A DNA stretch of 64,000 bases from Streptomyces sp. NBC_01217 (GTDB taxonomy: Bacteria > Actinomycetota > Actinomycetes > Streptomycetales > Streptomycetaceae). The notes under the pieces were generated by a model that did not search any database, had not been told where the DNA came from, and saw only the letters and a program-made list of their open reading frames with translations. The DNA lies in contig NZ_CP108538.1 in assembly GCF_035994185.1 (NCBI RefSeq), positions 620,001-684,000 of the forward strand, written 5' to 3'. The first letter of the stretch is position 1, and each line of letters begins with the position of its first letter. A program made the position numbers and the translations under genes. Of this stretch, positions 40,249 to 49,037 are shown one piece after another.

Positions 40249-43200
40249 TCACTTGAGGCCGAAGGCCCGGGCGATGGTCTGGGCGACACTGTTGCCCCGG
40301 GCGTCGTCAGCGGTGGCGCGCAGGGTGACGAACTTCGCTGTGCGAGGGGCGTCGATGCTGGTGCGCCATCCACCGGCGGTGCGCTTCAGGGAGGCGCGGT
40401 GCCAGGTGCTGCCGTCGTCGTAGGAAACCTGGAGGGTCACCGTACGGATGTCGGCCGTGTCCACCGAGGCGGACAGATGGGATGCGGAGATGGTGAGGCC
40501 GGCGTGGCGCTTCGCCCTGCCGGCCGTGTCGGTGTCGATCGCGTAGTCGAGCTGGATCAGCGGCAGTTGGGCCACCTCTCCCGTGCCGCCCGCCCCGGAG
40601 GTGAAGCCCCATTCGGTACGTGTGTCCGTGGAGTAGGGAGCGGCCCAGGTACCGCGGGAGTTCTCCGACACCAGACGGTAGGGAAGCCGGGCGGGGTTCA
40701 GGCCGGGGACGATCATCCCGAGCTGGTAGCGGGTGGTCTCCTGCACCAGTGTGGCGCCCTGGTAGAGCTTGAGGATGTTGTTGGCGTCGAAGTTGCCGTA
40801 CGTGTCCCCGAGGTGGCCCGCGCCCGAGTCGCCCCAGCCTGCGACGTAGGCGTACAGGGTGTTGTCCTGGCGCACCGGGGCATCGCCGTTGCGCAGGCGG
40901 GGCCGCTGGACGGGGCCGAACCAGTGGACCTCACTGGTGCTTCCGGCACGGTAGGTCGCCGGGTTCCCGTACTGCTGCTGTTCGCTCGCGATGAGGGTCT
41001 GGTCCGACCACTGCTCCCCGGCGGTGACCCAGTCGACGCGCTCGCCGAGTGCCGGGGCGTTGGAGGGGTTGAGGCTGCTGGATCCGGACCGTGCGACGTC
41101 GTTGCGGTACTCCATGGCCTTGCCGGCCCGGAAGTTGCGGAAGGAGACGTTGATGCGGGCCAGTTCGCGTGAGGTGGGCCGGTAGGTGAGGTCCGTCGGG
41201 ATGGCGCCGAGGTAGTCGTGGACCAGGTCGTAGACGTACTCGGTGGTCGGGTTGGAGGTGACGTCGAGGGTGGTGCGCCGGTGCCCGAGCCCTGTGATCA
41301 GCGCCTCGCCCTCGTTGTGGGTGAGGGTGGCCACGGTCAGCGGCGCGGGGTTGGGCGGCATCCAGGGCGAATCGTTCCAGGGCTCCAGGCGCCCGTCGCC
41401 GTCGTGGACGACGAGGAGCAGCTTGGCGCCCGCGGCGGCGGCAGCTGCGGCCTGTTCCTCCACGGCGACGGTGTTGTTGCGGCGTACGACGACGGCCTTG
41501 CCGCGTGCGTTCAAGGAGGTGTACTCCGCTGAGGCACCCTCGCCCGCGAACACGGCATCGAGGCGGTGCTTGCCCTTGGGGAGCGGGGTCGCGCCGCGCT
41601 GGACCCGCAGGTCGTCGTACGCACGGGTGCCGGAGGCCACCGTCAGAGCGGGCTGCTGGAGCCGCCACCGGGTGCCGAGCTGGAACTCTCCCTCACTGAC
41701 CTTCTTGCCGGTGGGAAGGGTCCAGACGCTGTCGTAGGACAGGGTGGGCAGCCGTGAGGAGGACGACCAGTCGTCGTCGGCGAAGCCCCGGTAGGCCTCC
41801 AGCCGGGAGCCGTCCGGAGTGCTCGGCCTGGGGGCCACGGCGATGACCTGACGGGCGCGTGTGGCGTCGAAGACGGCGGTGCGGTCCTGGTCGAGTGCGA
41901 TGTCGGAGAGTGTCAGCAGGCCGAGGCCGATCGAGCGCGGCCCGTGGGTTCCTTCGAGGTCGGCGTCCAGCCACGCGGTGTAGGCGCCGGGCGGCAGGCG
42001 CAGGTCCAGGGTGCCGGACTCGTCGATCCGTACCGGCAGCCAGAACTTCTTCGCCGTCAGGATGACGGTGCCGCCGATCGGCTTGCCGCCGCGGTCCTTG
42101 GCCTTGAGCGTCAACTGGTGGCGCTCACCCTCCCTGCCTGCGCCGATCATGGTGCGGGCGCGGACCGTGCCGGAGAAGTCGGTCGCCTTCAGGGAGCCGG
42201 CGAGCACCCGGTCCACCGGCACCTGGTCGATGTGGGCGGTCACGGTCACCGACGCGGTGCCGTGTGCGGGCACGGTGAGTTGTGGAGCCGAGAGGGTGAA
42301 CAGGCCGGGGGCGTCGGCGACGTCCGCCGAGAGGTTCAGGGTGAGCGGGGTTGCGGCGGTGTTGGTGTAGGTGATCTGCCGCTCGGTGGTCGTGCCGGGC
42401 TTCGTGGGCCAGGTATGGAAGCCGAAGTAGGCGCTGCCGGTGGCGAACACGGTCGCATCCGTGGCCGCGGCGATGTCCATGCGGCCGCTGCCGGCCTCGT
42501 CGGCGCTGTACTGCGGGGTGGGTCGGGTGGTGCTGACCAGGGCGTCCTTGAGCTGCCGGCCGGTCCAGTCCGGGTGCTGGGCGGCCAGCAGCGCGGCGGC
42601 GCCCGCGACGTGCGGGGTGGCCATGGAGGTGCCGCTCATGGTCTGGTACCAGCCCTCGCCCTCCGGGGCGTGCTGGGAGCGGGCCGCCAGGATGTCGACG
42701 CCGGGAGCGGTCAGGTCCGGCTTGATGCCGCCGTCCCCCGCCCGGGGGCCACGGCTGGAGAAGTCGGCGAGGGCGTCGGAGCCGTCCACGGCGCCGACGG
42801 TCAGGGCGGCATCGGCCGCCCCCGGCGCACTCACCGAGTACGGGCCGGGACCGGCGTTGCCCGCGGCGATGGTGAACAACGCGCCGGTCTCGGCGCTGAG
42901 TTCGTTGACAGCCATGCTCAACGGGTCGGTCCCGTCGGTGGGGCCGCCGCCGAGGCTCATGCTGATGATCTCGGCGTGCTGCTCGCGGGCGGCCCACTCC
43001 ATGCCGGCCAGCACCCAGGAGTCCTGGCCCGAGCCGTCGTCGGAGAGGACCTTGCCTATGTGCAGGTCCGCCATCGGGGCGACGCCCCGCTCCTTGCCGT
43101 CGGAGGCCGCTCCGGTTCCGGCGATGGTGGAGGCGACATGGGTGCCGTGGCCGTTGCCGTCCTCGACCGACTCCCCCGGGACGAAGTCCTCGGTGGCGGT

Positions 43201-43998
43201 GATGCGTTCGGCCAGATCGGGGTGGGTCGTGTCCACGCCGGTGTCCAGGACCGCGACGTCCACACCCTTGCCGGTGTTCCCGGACGCCCACACCTGCGGC
43301 GCGCCGATCTGCGCGGTGCTGTCGGCGAGGGCCGCCTTCACCTTGCCGTCCAGCCAGACCTTGGCGATTCCGGCGCTCAGAGCGGGCCGCTCGCCCGCCT
43401 TGCGGGCCGTCGCACCGGCGTCCGCGCCGCCCGTGATCGACGACCAGAAGACGGCGGTACGGTCCGCGCCCAGAGCCGCTCCCTGGATGCTGTCCAGAGT
43501 GCGGACCTTGCGCGCACCCCTGGGTACCGGCAGAGCGCGCGAACGTGCGGCGGCGTCGGTGTAGGTGACGATCAGTGGGAGACGGTCGCGGTGGGCGTCG
43601 TCGTAGCCGTCCGCAATGAGCCGGGTGATGTTGAACAGCTCCCGGTCGACCAGTCCGGACGCGACGTAGCGCAGCGCGCTGTGCGGGTAGACGTAGGTGT
43701 CCTTGCCGGCACGGTGCGTCTCGAATCCGATGTACCGGCCGTCCGGGCTCTGCACCGACCGGCTCGCGGTGCCGTCGGCGGCCGTGGTGGCAGTGACCTT
43801 GTCACCAGTGATCAAGGTGATCGTGCGGGAGGATCCATGAGCCGCGGGATATACGAATGCGGGCGCAGATGCAGATGCCGTCGGGGACGGCGACACGGGC
43901 GAGCTGGGTGACGCGGCCAGGGCAGGGGAAACGGTGAGTACCGCCGTGGCTGCGCACAGCGCTGTCAACCCGCGTCTGCGGGTGGGCACGAGGGACAA
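40249..43998 (-). CDS. Large secreted S8 (subtilisin) peptidase, copy 1
   Basis: The 1249-residue protein has a signal peptide (LTALCAATAVLTVSPALAAS), then a prodomain-like region beginning ITLITGDKVTATTAADG. The S8 catalytic domain contains Asp in VAVLDTGVDTTHPDLAERIT, His in DGNGHGTHVAST, the oxyanion Asn in TIAAGNAGPGP and Ser in MSGTSMATPHVAGAAALLAA. Large beta-rich C-terminal domains follow, including a region (GASAEYTSLNARGKAVVVRR) that resembles a PA-domain insert. It is exported and probably degrades extracellular protein. A second peptidase of the same layout is at 49038. Both are on the minus strand. Confidence 0.92.
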   Translation of the reverse strand: MSLVPTRRRGLTALCAATAVLTVSPALAASPSSPVSPSPTASASAPAFVYPAAHGSSRTITLITGDKVTATTAADGTASRSVQSPDGRYIGFETHRAGKDTYVYPHSALRYVASGLVDRELFNITRLIADGYDDAHRDRLPLIVTYTDAAARSRALPVPRGARKVRTLDSIQGAALGADRTAVFWSSITGGADAGATARKAGERPALSAGIAKVWLDGKVKAALADSTAQIGAPQVWASGNTGKGVDVAVLDTGVDTTHPDLAERITATEDFVPGESVEDGNGHGTHVASTIAGTGAASDGKERGVAPMADLHIGKVLSDDGSGQDSWVLAGMEWAAREQHAEIISMSLGGGPTDGTDPLSMAVNELSAETGALFTIAAGNAGPGPYSVSAPGAADAALTVGAVDGSDALADFSSRGPRAGDGGIKPDLTAPGVDILAARSQHAPEGEGWYQTMSGTSMATPHVAGAAALLAAQHPDWTGRQLKDALVSTTRPTPQYSADEAGSGRMDIAAATDATVFATGSAYFGFHTWPTKPGTTTERQITYTNTAATPLTLNLSADVADAPGLFTLSAPQLTVPAHGTASVTVTAHIDQVPVDRVLAGSLKATDFSGTVRARTMIGAGREGERHQLTLKAKDRGGKPIGGTVILTAKKFWLPVRIDESGTLDLRLPPGAYTAWLDADLEGTHGPRSIGLGLLTLSDIALDQDRTAVFDATRARQVIAVAPRPSTPDGSRLEAYRGFADDDWSSSSRLPTLSYDSVWTLPTGKKVSEGEFQLGTRWRLQQPALTVASGTRAYDDLRVQRGATPLPKGKHRLDAVFAGEGASAEYTSLNARGKAVVVRRNNTVAVEEQAAAAAAAGAKLLLVVHDGDGRLEPWNDSPWMPPNPAPLTVATLTHNEGEALITGLGHRRTTLDVTSNPTTEYVYDLVHDYLGAIPTDLTYRPTSRELARINVSFRNFRAGKAMEYRNDVARSGSSSLNPSNAPALGERVDWVTAGEQWSDQTLIASEQQQYGNPATYRAGSTSEVHWFGPVQRPRLRNGDAPVRQDNTLYAYVAGWGDSGAGHLGDTYGNFDANNILKLYQGATLVQETTRYQLGMIVPGLNPARLPYRLVSENSRGTWAAPYSTDTRTEWGFTSGAGGTGEVAQLPLIQLDYAIDTDTAGRAKRHAGLTISASHLSASVDTADIRTVTLQVSYDDGSTWHRASLKRTAGGWRTSIDAPRTAKFVTLRATADDARGNSVAQTIARAFGLK

Positions 43999-44396
43999 AG
44001 GGACCCCATCAGGTGGAATCGAGTGGGACTTTGAGGATTATGGCGATCACTCCTGCCCATCCCCCGGGTCCGGCCTGGCGCGGTTGTGTCATGTCCGAGA
44101 ACGGACGTGACAGGCACGGGCGGTTTGCACCTTCTCGGACTGTCGCACGAGCGCCGTGACCGGGTGTGACCAGGCACGGCGCTCTTCGGCCGGGCAATCG
44201 TCAGAAGGTCATGCTCCGGGAGCCCAAGACCCACTGACCGTCGATCACATGGGTCTTGCAACACCGCAACACCGCAACATCAAGCCGACCTTGCTGGAAA
44301 TCGACCTGCCTCGGCACCTCGAAGGCAGGTCCCTGCGCAGGAGGGCGAGCATGTTCGGCCGCGGAGCAACCGCCGAGAGCTGTGGATCGGCCGGCT
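43999..44396. other. Intergenic region with palindromes and a short repeat
   Basis: TGTCATGTCCG (44087-44097) and CGGACGTGACA (44102-44112) form an 11-base inverted repeat with one mismatch around AGAA, upstream of the S8 peptidase start, and may be an operator. GCAACACC is repeated about three times at 44258-44281. No supported gene. Confidence 0.5.
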
Positions 44397-44993
44397 TCAG
44401 TGGCGGGTGGCCGGAACTGGCGCGGTGAGACCCGGGGGCCACGTGAACACCAGCTCTTCGCCCGGCGTGAGGCCACTCCAGCAGTCGGCCAGTGCAGTCA
44501 GGGTGTCCGCCGCTGCGGCAAGGGTGGCTTCGCTGTACGGGAAGGGACGTTCTTCCACACTTCCCCATGCCTCACGCGCCTTGTTGACCAAGGGCACGGC
44601 CGGGGACCTCGGGGAGTTCGGGGAGGCCTCGACGGCATCGTGCAGAACGCCGGTGAGTACTTCGGCGAGGGTGATCGAGCGGGCACCGGCCTTGAGGATA
44701 CGGGCGCTGCGGGCCGTCGCATCGTGTCGTGGCGAGCCGGTGAGCACTCTCATCGAGGAGAAGACGGCGCCGGCGGCGATGCAGCCGAAGACGCCTGCGC
44801 TCAGCTGGAGTTCGCGTTCGGCGACAGCGTGGGCAAGGTCGTGGGGCACCCGGAATTTGCGGTCGTAGGAACGCATCTCCAAGGTCACGCCGTCGCGGCG
44901 GTGCACGACGACGCGGCTGCGACCGGCCTCGGCAGCCGGTGAGAAGACAAGGCGCACGTCTCCATCATCGGGACGCTCGCCCATGAACGCCAT
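44397..44993 (-). CDS. Hypothetical protein
   Basis: The product is 198 residues from ATG 44993 (MAFMGERPDDGDVRLVFSPA), with GGGAAG well spaced before it. The N-terminal 50 residues look like beta strands (SRVVVHRRDGVTLEMRSYDR). The middle is helical (DLAHAVAERELQLSAGVFGC) and the C-terminus is globular (FPYSEATLAAAADTLTALAD). No signal peptide, and I do not recognise a family. Confidence 0.65.
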   Translation of the reverse strand: MAFMGERPDDGDVRLVFSPAAEAGRSRVVVHRRDGVTLEMRSYDRKFRVPHDLAHAVAERELQLSAGVFGCIAAGAVFSSMRVLTGSPRHDATARSARILKAGARSITLAEVLTGVLHDAVEASPNSPRSPAVPLVNKAREAWGSVEERPFPYSEATLAAAADTLTALADCWSGLTPGEELVFTWPPGLTAPVPATRH

Positions 44994-45048
44994 ACGTCTT
45001 CCCGCACAAGCTTCGCGCGCATCCCGGGACTGCACGGTGACCACTTGC

Positions 45049-45205
45049 TCAGGATGCCGCAGGGCGGTTGCTGACGAGGGCCACCACGACAACCGCTGCC
45101 AGCAGTGTTGCCGCGCCCGGGATGATGACGGCGGTGTGGAGGGCGCCGGTGAAGGCATCCCCGACGGCCTCGGTGACCGTGGCGCGCAGGCCGGGCGGGG
45201 CGGTG
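45049..45205 (-). pseudogene. C-terminal remnant of an MFS drug transporter
   Basis: The frame reads GLRATVTEAVGDAFTGALHT followed by AVIIPGAATLLAAVVVVALV and SNRPAAS then stop. This is the usual last-helix ending of 14-helix EmrB/QacA-type MFS exporters. Nothing transporter-like precedes it: the homology stops near 45205, exactly where the opposite-strand LuxR-type remnant begins. Confidence 0.7.
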
Positions 45206-45214
45206 TCGGCCGGG

Positions 45215-45670
45215 CGCGGCCACCGCGCACTGGGCGAGGCCGTCGCCATCCTGGCGGGCAGCCCACGGCCGCTGGTCCTGGCTGCCGCTGTCGAGGACCA
45301 CGGCCGCGCGCTGCTGACCGCCGACCACCGCCAGGACGCCATCGCCGCCCTGGACAACGCCCACGACCTGTACACGGCGTCGGGCGCGCACGGTGAGGCC
45401 GCCCGGGTGCGGCAGCTCCTCCAGAGCGTGGGCGTCCGCCGTCGTGGGGCGGCGGCCCCGGCTCGTCCCCGTACCGGCTGGGCTTCGCTGACCAGGACCG
45501 AACGCCGGGTCGCCGAGCTGGTCGCGGCGGGGCACACCAACCGTTCGGCAGCCGCCGAACTCGTGCTCTCGCCCAACACCGTCGCCACTCACCTCCGCTC
45601 GATCTTCGCGAAGCTCGGCGTCAACTCCTGTGTCCAGCTCACCCGCACCGTTCTCGACGAGAACCCGTAG
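45215..45670 (+). pseudogene. C-terminal remnant of a large LuxR-family (LAL) regulator
   Basis: From about 45215 the frame reads HRALGEAVAILAGSPRPLVL, AAAVEDHGRALLTADHRQDA (TPR-like) and a LuxR helix-turn-helix (LTRTERRVAELVAAGHTNRS, AAAELVLSPNTVATHLRSIF) and stops at 45670. The AAA/ATPase and most of the TPR region expected of a regulator of about 900 residues are missing. It abuts the MFS remnant head-to-head. It might still be translated from a chance start at 45068, but as a truncated protein. Confidence 0.7.
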
Positions 45671-45720
45671 CTCGTAGCCCGTAAGCGCCACTCCGCAGGC
45701 GCCCGTGGTGACCGTGCTGT

Positions 45721-46776
45721 TCAGGCCACCGGCCACGCCGGGCTGATCACGCGGCCGGCGTCGCCGCCGCGGACCCGGTCCAGCACACCGGCGTTCACCG
45801 TGTGCGGCACCCCCAGAGGCACAGCACTGACGCCGGACAGGCGCGCGTACTGTTCGGGGGTGAGCTGGACGTCGAGGGCGCCGAGGTAGCTGTCCAGCTG
45901 GCCGAGGTTCCGCGGGCCGATGATCGGGATGAACGACGTCGCCGCCCGCGCGGCCCGTTCACGGACCCACGCCACCGACACCTGCGCCGCAGTCGCTCCG
46001 GTCTCCTGCGCGACGGCCAGGACGGTGTCGAGAACCGCCGTCTTCCGGTCATCGTCCTCGGTGTGCACGAGCGTCTTCAGATCACTGAGCCGGCCCGCGG
46101 CACTGCCCCGGTACTTCCCGGTCAGCAGACCACCCCCGAGCGGCGACCACAGCGCGGCGCCCAGCCCGAGACTCTCCGCCATCGGCAGCAGCTCACGGTC
46201 GGCAGTGCGCTCCACCAGGCTGTACTCGACCTGGATCCCGGCGACCGGCGCCCAGCTCTTCAGATCCGCCAGAGCGGCGGCGCGCGAGACACGCCACGCG
46301 GGGAAGTTGGACAGCGCGGCATGGAGGATCTTGCCCGAGCCCACCAGATCGTCGATGCCCCGCAGAATCTCCTCCATCGGCGTCAGGCCGTCGGGGAAGT
46401 GAACCCAGTACAGGTCGATGTAGTCGGTACCCAGACGCTTCAGGCTCGCCTCCACCGAATGAATCATGTTCTTCCGGCTGTTACCGGTCCTGGAAACGTC
46501 CGGCTGCGCCGTGGCCCCATTGGTGAACTTGCTCGCCACGACGAAATGGTCGCGATCGGCCGCGATGAACTTCGCGAGGATCTCCTCCGACTCCCCGAAC
46601 TGGTAATTGTCCGCAGTGTCGATGAAAGTGCCACCGGCCTCGGCGAACCTGTCGAACATCCGACGGGACTCATCCACGTCGGCACCCGCGCCCCAGCCCG
46701 TGCCGAAATTGCCCGTGCCGAGCGCGTACTCGGAAACACGGAGCCCGGTCCGCCGTCCGAAAGTCGTGTAACGCAT
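45721..46776 (-). CDS. Aldo/keto reductase
   Basis: The product is 351 residues from ATG 46776 (MRYTTFGRRTGLRVSEYALG). The catalytic set is visible: Asp and Tyr in FIDTADNYQFGESEEILAKF, Lys in FVVASKF, His in IDLYWVHFPDGLTPMEEIL. C-terminal IIGPRNLGQLDSYLGAL binds NADPH. It reduces carbonyls of unknown identity. It diverges from a TetR gene with a strong palindrome in the gap, so it is probably induced when that repressor is released. Confidence 0.9.
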   Translation of the reverse strand: MRYTTFGRRTGLRVSEYALGTGNFGTGWGAGADVDESRRMFDRFAEAGGTFIDTADNYQFGESEEILAKFIAADRDHFVVASKFTNGATAQPDVSRTGNSRKNMIHSVEASLKRLGTDYIDLYWVHFPDGLTPMEEILRGIDDLVGSGKILHAALSNFPAWRVSRAAALADLKSWAPVAGIQVEYSLVERTADRELLPMAESLGLGAALWSPLGGGLLTGKYRGSAAGRLSDLKTLVHTEDDDRKTAVLDTVLAVAQETGATAAQVSVAWVRERAARAATSFIPIIGPRNLGQLDSYLGALDVQLTPEQYARLSGVSAVPLGVPHTVNAGVLDRVRGGDAGRVISPAWPVA

Positions 46777-46985
46777 GAGATCTCCTTGGATGCTGCCTGA
46801 GGGGTGGGAATGGAGGGATCGAGATGAGGGCGTGAGGTGATATCTGCCCGCTTGGCCCGCTCTTCTGCGGTCACCGTGCACCGAATCGCGGTACCGCCGA
46901 GCCTGGATCCGCGCGGTACGACGGCCTGTCGGCCTTTGCCCGGGTGAGGCGTGGGCAGCCGGACCGAGGAAAACGATCGGTGTAC

Positions 46986-47019
46986 TTAATGAGAGACCCT
47001 AACAGAGGTCTCTCGTTAA
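46986..47019. promoter_or_regulatory. Strong palindromic TetR operator
   Basis: TTAATGAGAGACC (46986-46998) and GGTCTCTCGTTAA (47007-47019) form a 13-base inverted repeat with one mismatch around CTAACAGA. It sits 25 bases before the TetR ATG in the gap shared with the aldo/keto reductase gene. Confidence 0.8.
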
Positions 47020-47044
47020 GTAAAACGACCGGTATCATGGGCGT

Positions 47045-47656
47045 ATGACCGAACTCTCCCCCGTACGCCGACGCCGCGGCCGTGGCGCCCGGGAGCGGAT
47101 ACTCAAGGCTGCGACCGAGCTGTTCACCGCCCAGGGCATCAACGCGACCGGCATGGAACAGCTGACGACGGCCGCCGGGGTGTCCAAGCGGACGGTGTAC
47201 ATGCACTTCACCGGCAAGGACGATCTCGTCCACGCCTACCTGCTGCAGCTGGAGGACGGGCTGCTTCCCCCCGAAGTGTCCCCGGACCAGGACCCGCTCA
47301 CCGCGCGCGAACAGTTGCTCGCCGTCTTCAAGTGGGTGCCGCAGGACACCTCCAGGCCCCTGCGCGGCTGCCCCTTCCTCAACGCCTCGATCGAGATCCC
47401 CGACCCCGACCACCCCGTCCACCGGCTCGCCGCGGCGTACAAGACCGAATTCGCCCGGCGTCTGACCACCCTCGCCCGGCAGGCGGGCGCCCGCGACCCC
47501 GAAACCCTCGGCGAACAGCTCGCCCTGCTGTACGACGGCGTCGTCGCCCGCAGCACCGCGCTCAACACCACCGACGCCGGCCCCCGAGCCCGGTCCATCG
47601 CGGCGCTGCTGGTCGACGCCGCCATCACGAACCATGCAGCGGAAGCCACGGCCTGA
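47045..47656 (+). CDS. TetR-family repressor
   Basis: The 203-residue protein has an HTH (ERILKAATELFTAQGINATG, MEQLTTAAGVSKRTVYMHFT) and a TetR_C-type domain with the conserved RGCPFLNASIEIPDPDHPVH. Close relatives often control a divergent oxidoreductase, as here. It should bind the 13-base palindrome directly upstream and thereby control itself and the aldo/keto reductase. Confidence 0.88.
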   Translation: MTELSPVRRRRGRGARERILKAATELFTAQGINATGMEQLTTAAGVSKRTVYMHFTGKDDLVHAYLLQLEDGLLPPEVSPDQDPLTAREQLLAVFKWVPQDTSRPLRGCPFLNASIEIPDPDHPVHRLAAAYKTEFARRLTTLARQAGARDPETLGEQLALLYDGVVARSTALNTTDAGPRARSIAALLVDAAITNHAAEATA

Positions 47657-47804
47657 ACGTAGGCGCAAAGACCGGCAGCGTCATGGCCGTAAAGGGTTCA
47701 AGCCGAACGTCGGAATCTCCGGGATCACAACGTCGCGCGGTCGACCGCCAGAAGACGGTCAACCGTCAGAACAGCGCGTTCACTCGGTGGGAAACCTGCG
47801 ACCG

Positions 47805-47830
47805 GCCCGTCAGATCCATCCCTGACGGGC
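47805..47830. terminator. Terminator at the end of the regulator gene
   Basis: GCCCGTCAG and CTGACGGGC form a perfect 9-bp stem with an 8-base loop. It overlaps the stop of the minus-strand regulator and lies downstream of the convergent TetR gene. Confidence 0.6.
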
Positions 47831-48808
47831 CGCGTGCCATGCGAGCTGCATTCGCGTATCGGAACCCGCCAGCTCCATGAGCCGTTGGATGCGACGCTGA
47901 AGAGTTCTCCTGCTCAGCCCCATCTGGCTGGCGATCGCCTTGTCCGCGATACCCGCGATCAGCAAGGAGAGCAGACGGATGTCGGCCGACGTGAGAGAGG
48001 GTTCGCCTTCACCCTGCCGACCGCTCAACTCGCCCTGAGCATTGAACTGCAGAGGCAAGGAGCGCTCCCAGTAGCACTCGAAGAGCGCGACCAGGGCTTC
48101 GAGAAGGCTGCTCTGCCGCACCAGCGCGGCCGTGGGTTCGGTGTTGCCGCCGCCGGGACCGCCCGGCACCAGAGGGAAGATCGCGACCGACCGATCGGCG
48201 ATGGCGATTCTCAGCGGCAACTGCCGTACCGTACGGGCCGTTTCGCCGACACGGACCGCCCTCTCCACGTTCTCGACCGATTTGGCATCGTTGAAGAAAT
48301 CCCGCTCGTAGAGCACCCGGTACCGCACGCCTCGGGCCAACGCATCGAATTCGGCCTGATTGGTGCCCGACGGCATGGCCACGTACTGGGCCTTGCAGAA
48401 CCACAGCAGTTCCTGGGAAGCGCTGTTCTGGATCTGCCCGAGGTGGTGGCGCAACGCCTCACTGCCCTCGATTATTTCGACGAGCTGGCCGGCGTCGCGA
48501 CGTCTCACCGAGCTCCGGTAGGTCTCCAGCAATTCGCGCGCCTCTGTATGCGCCCGCTCTATGTCTGCGGCTCGCTGCTGGAGTTGCGGCAACAGGGCCA
48601 CATCCGGCGGGATCGCCCGAAACCGCTCAGGCGCCCCGTCCGTACGGCTGACGATCTTCTTGGTCTCCAGAGCGGCCAGCGCCAAAGCCGTCACGGCAGC
48701 CGGCATGCCCGTTCGGTCGGCAATGTCCTCCGAGGATGCCGCCACCATCTCGATGAGGGCCCGATAGATCTGCTCCTCGCCCGGTGAAAGGCCGGCCGGC
48801 TCAAGCAT
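47810..48808 (-). CDS. TrmB-like/LuxR-type HTH regulator
   Basis: The product is 332 residues from ATG 48808 (MLEPAGLSPGEEQIYRALIE). It has an N-terminal TrmB-like winged helix, a coiled stretch, a central PLD-like sensor part (QELLWFCKAQYVAMPSGTNQ) and a C-terminal LuxR HTH (DIRLLSLLIAGIADKAIASQ, MGLSRRTLQRRIQRLMELAG). Genes of this form often neighbour S8 peptidase genes in Streptomyces. It is 229 bases downstream of peptidase copy 2 in the same direction, separated by a terminator, so it may be expressed independently. Confidence 0.8.
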   Translation of the reverse strand: MLEPAGLSPGEEQIYRALIEMVAASSEDIADRTGMPAAVTALALAALETKKIVSRTDGAPERFRAIPPDVALLPQLQQRAADIERAHTEARELLETYRSSVRRRDAGQLVEIIEGSEALRHHLGQIQNSASQELLWFCKAQYVAMPSGTNQAEFDALARGVRYRVLYERDFFNDAKSVENVERAVRVGETARTVRQLPLRIAIADRSVAIFPLVPGGPGGGNTEPTAALVRQSSLLEALVALFECYWERSLPLQFNAQGELSGRQGEGEPSLTSADIRLLSLLIAGIADKAIASQMGLSRRTLQRRIQRLMELAGSDTRMQLAWHAARQGWI

Positions 48809-48954
48809 CCCACTCCTCACGTGCTGGATCGCTCCTGCGTGTCGAAAGACCGTGGACAAGCGGCGCACACTGCGCCGCGCGCCCGGGCTTCCCTGGCAGT
48901 GAACCCGGCACCGCCCGGATTTATTGCGTGCCTGCGGAGTCTCCTCGTGAAGGA

Positions 48955-48983
48955 TTGAGGGGCGGAGTCGCTCCGCCCCTCAA
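48955..48983. terminator. Intrinsic terminator after the second S8 peptidase gene
   Basis: TTGAGGGGCGGAG (48955-48967) pairs perfectly with CTCCGCCCCTCAA (48971-48983) over a 3-base loop, 54 bases beyond the peptidase stop on the minus strand. Confidence 0.85.
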
Positions 48984-49037
48984 CCGATGTGCTCTCACTC
49001 GTCCTATTTCACCGGCGGCCCGGCGGGCGGCCTGTGC

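Noticed and set aside
41944..43911. A 655-codon plus-strand frame inside the first S8 peptidase gene, and a similar 1133-codon one in the second
   Set aside because: Both are antisense shadows of peptidase genes with complete catalytic triads.
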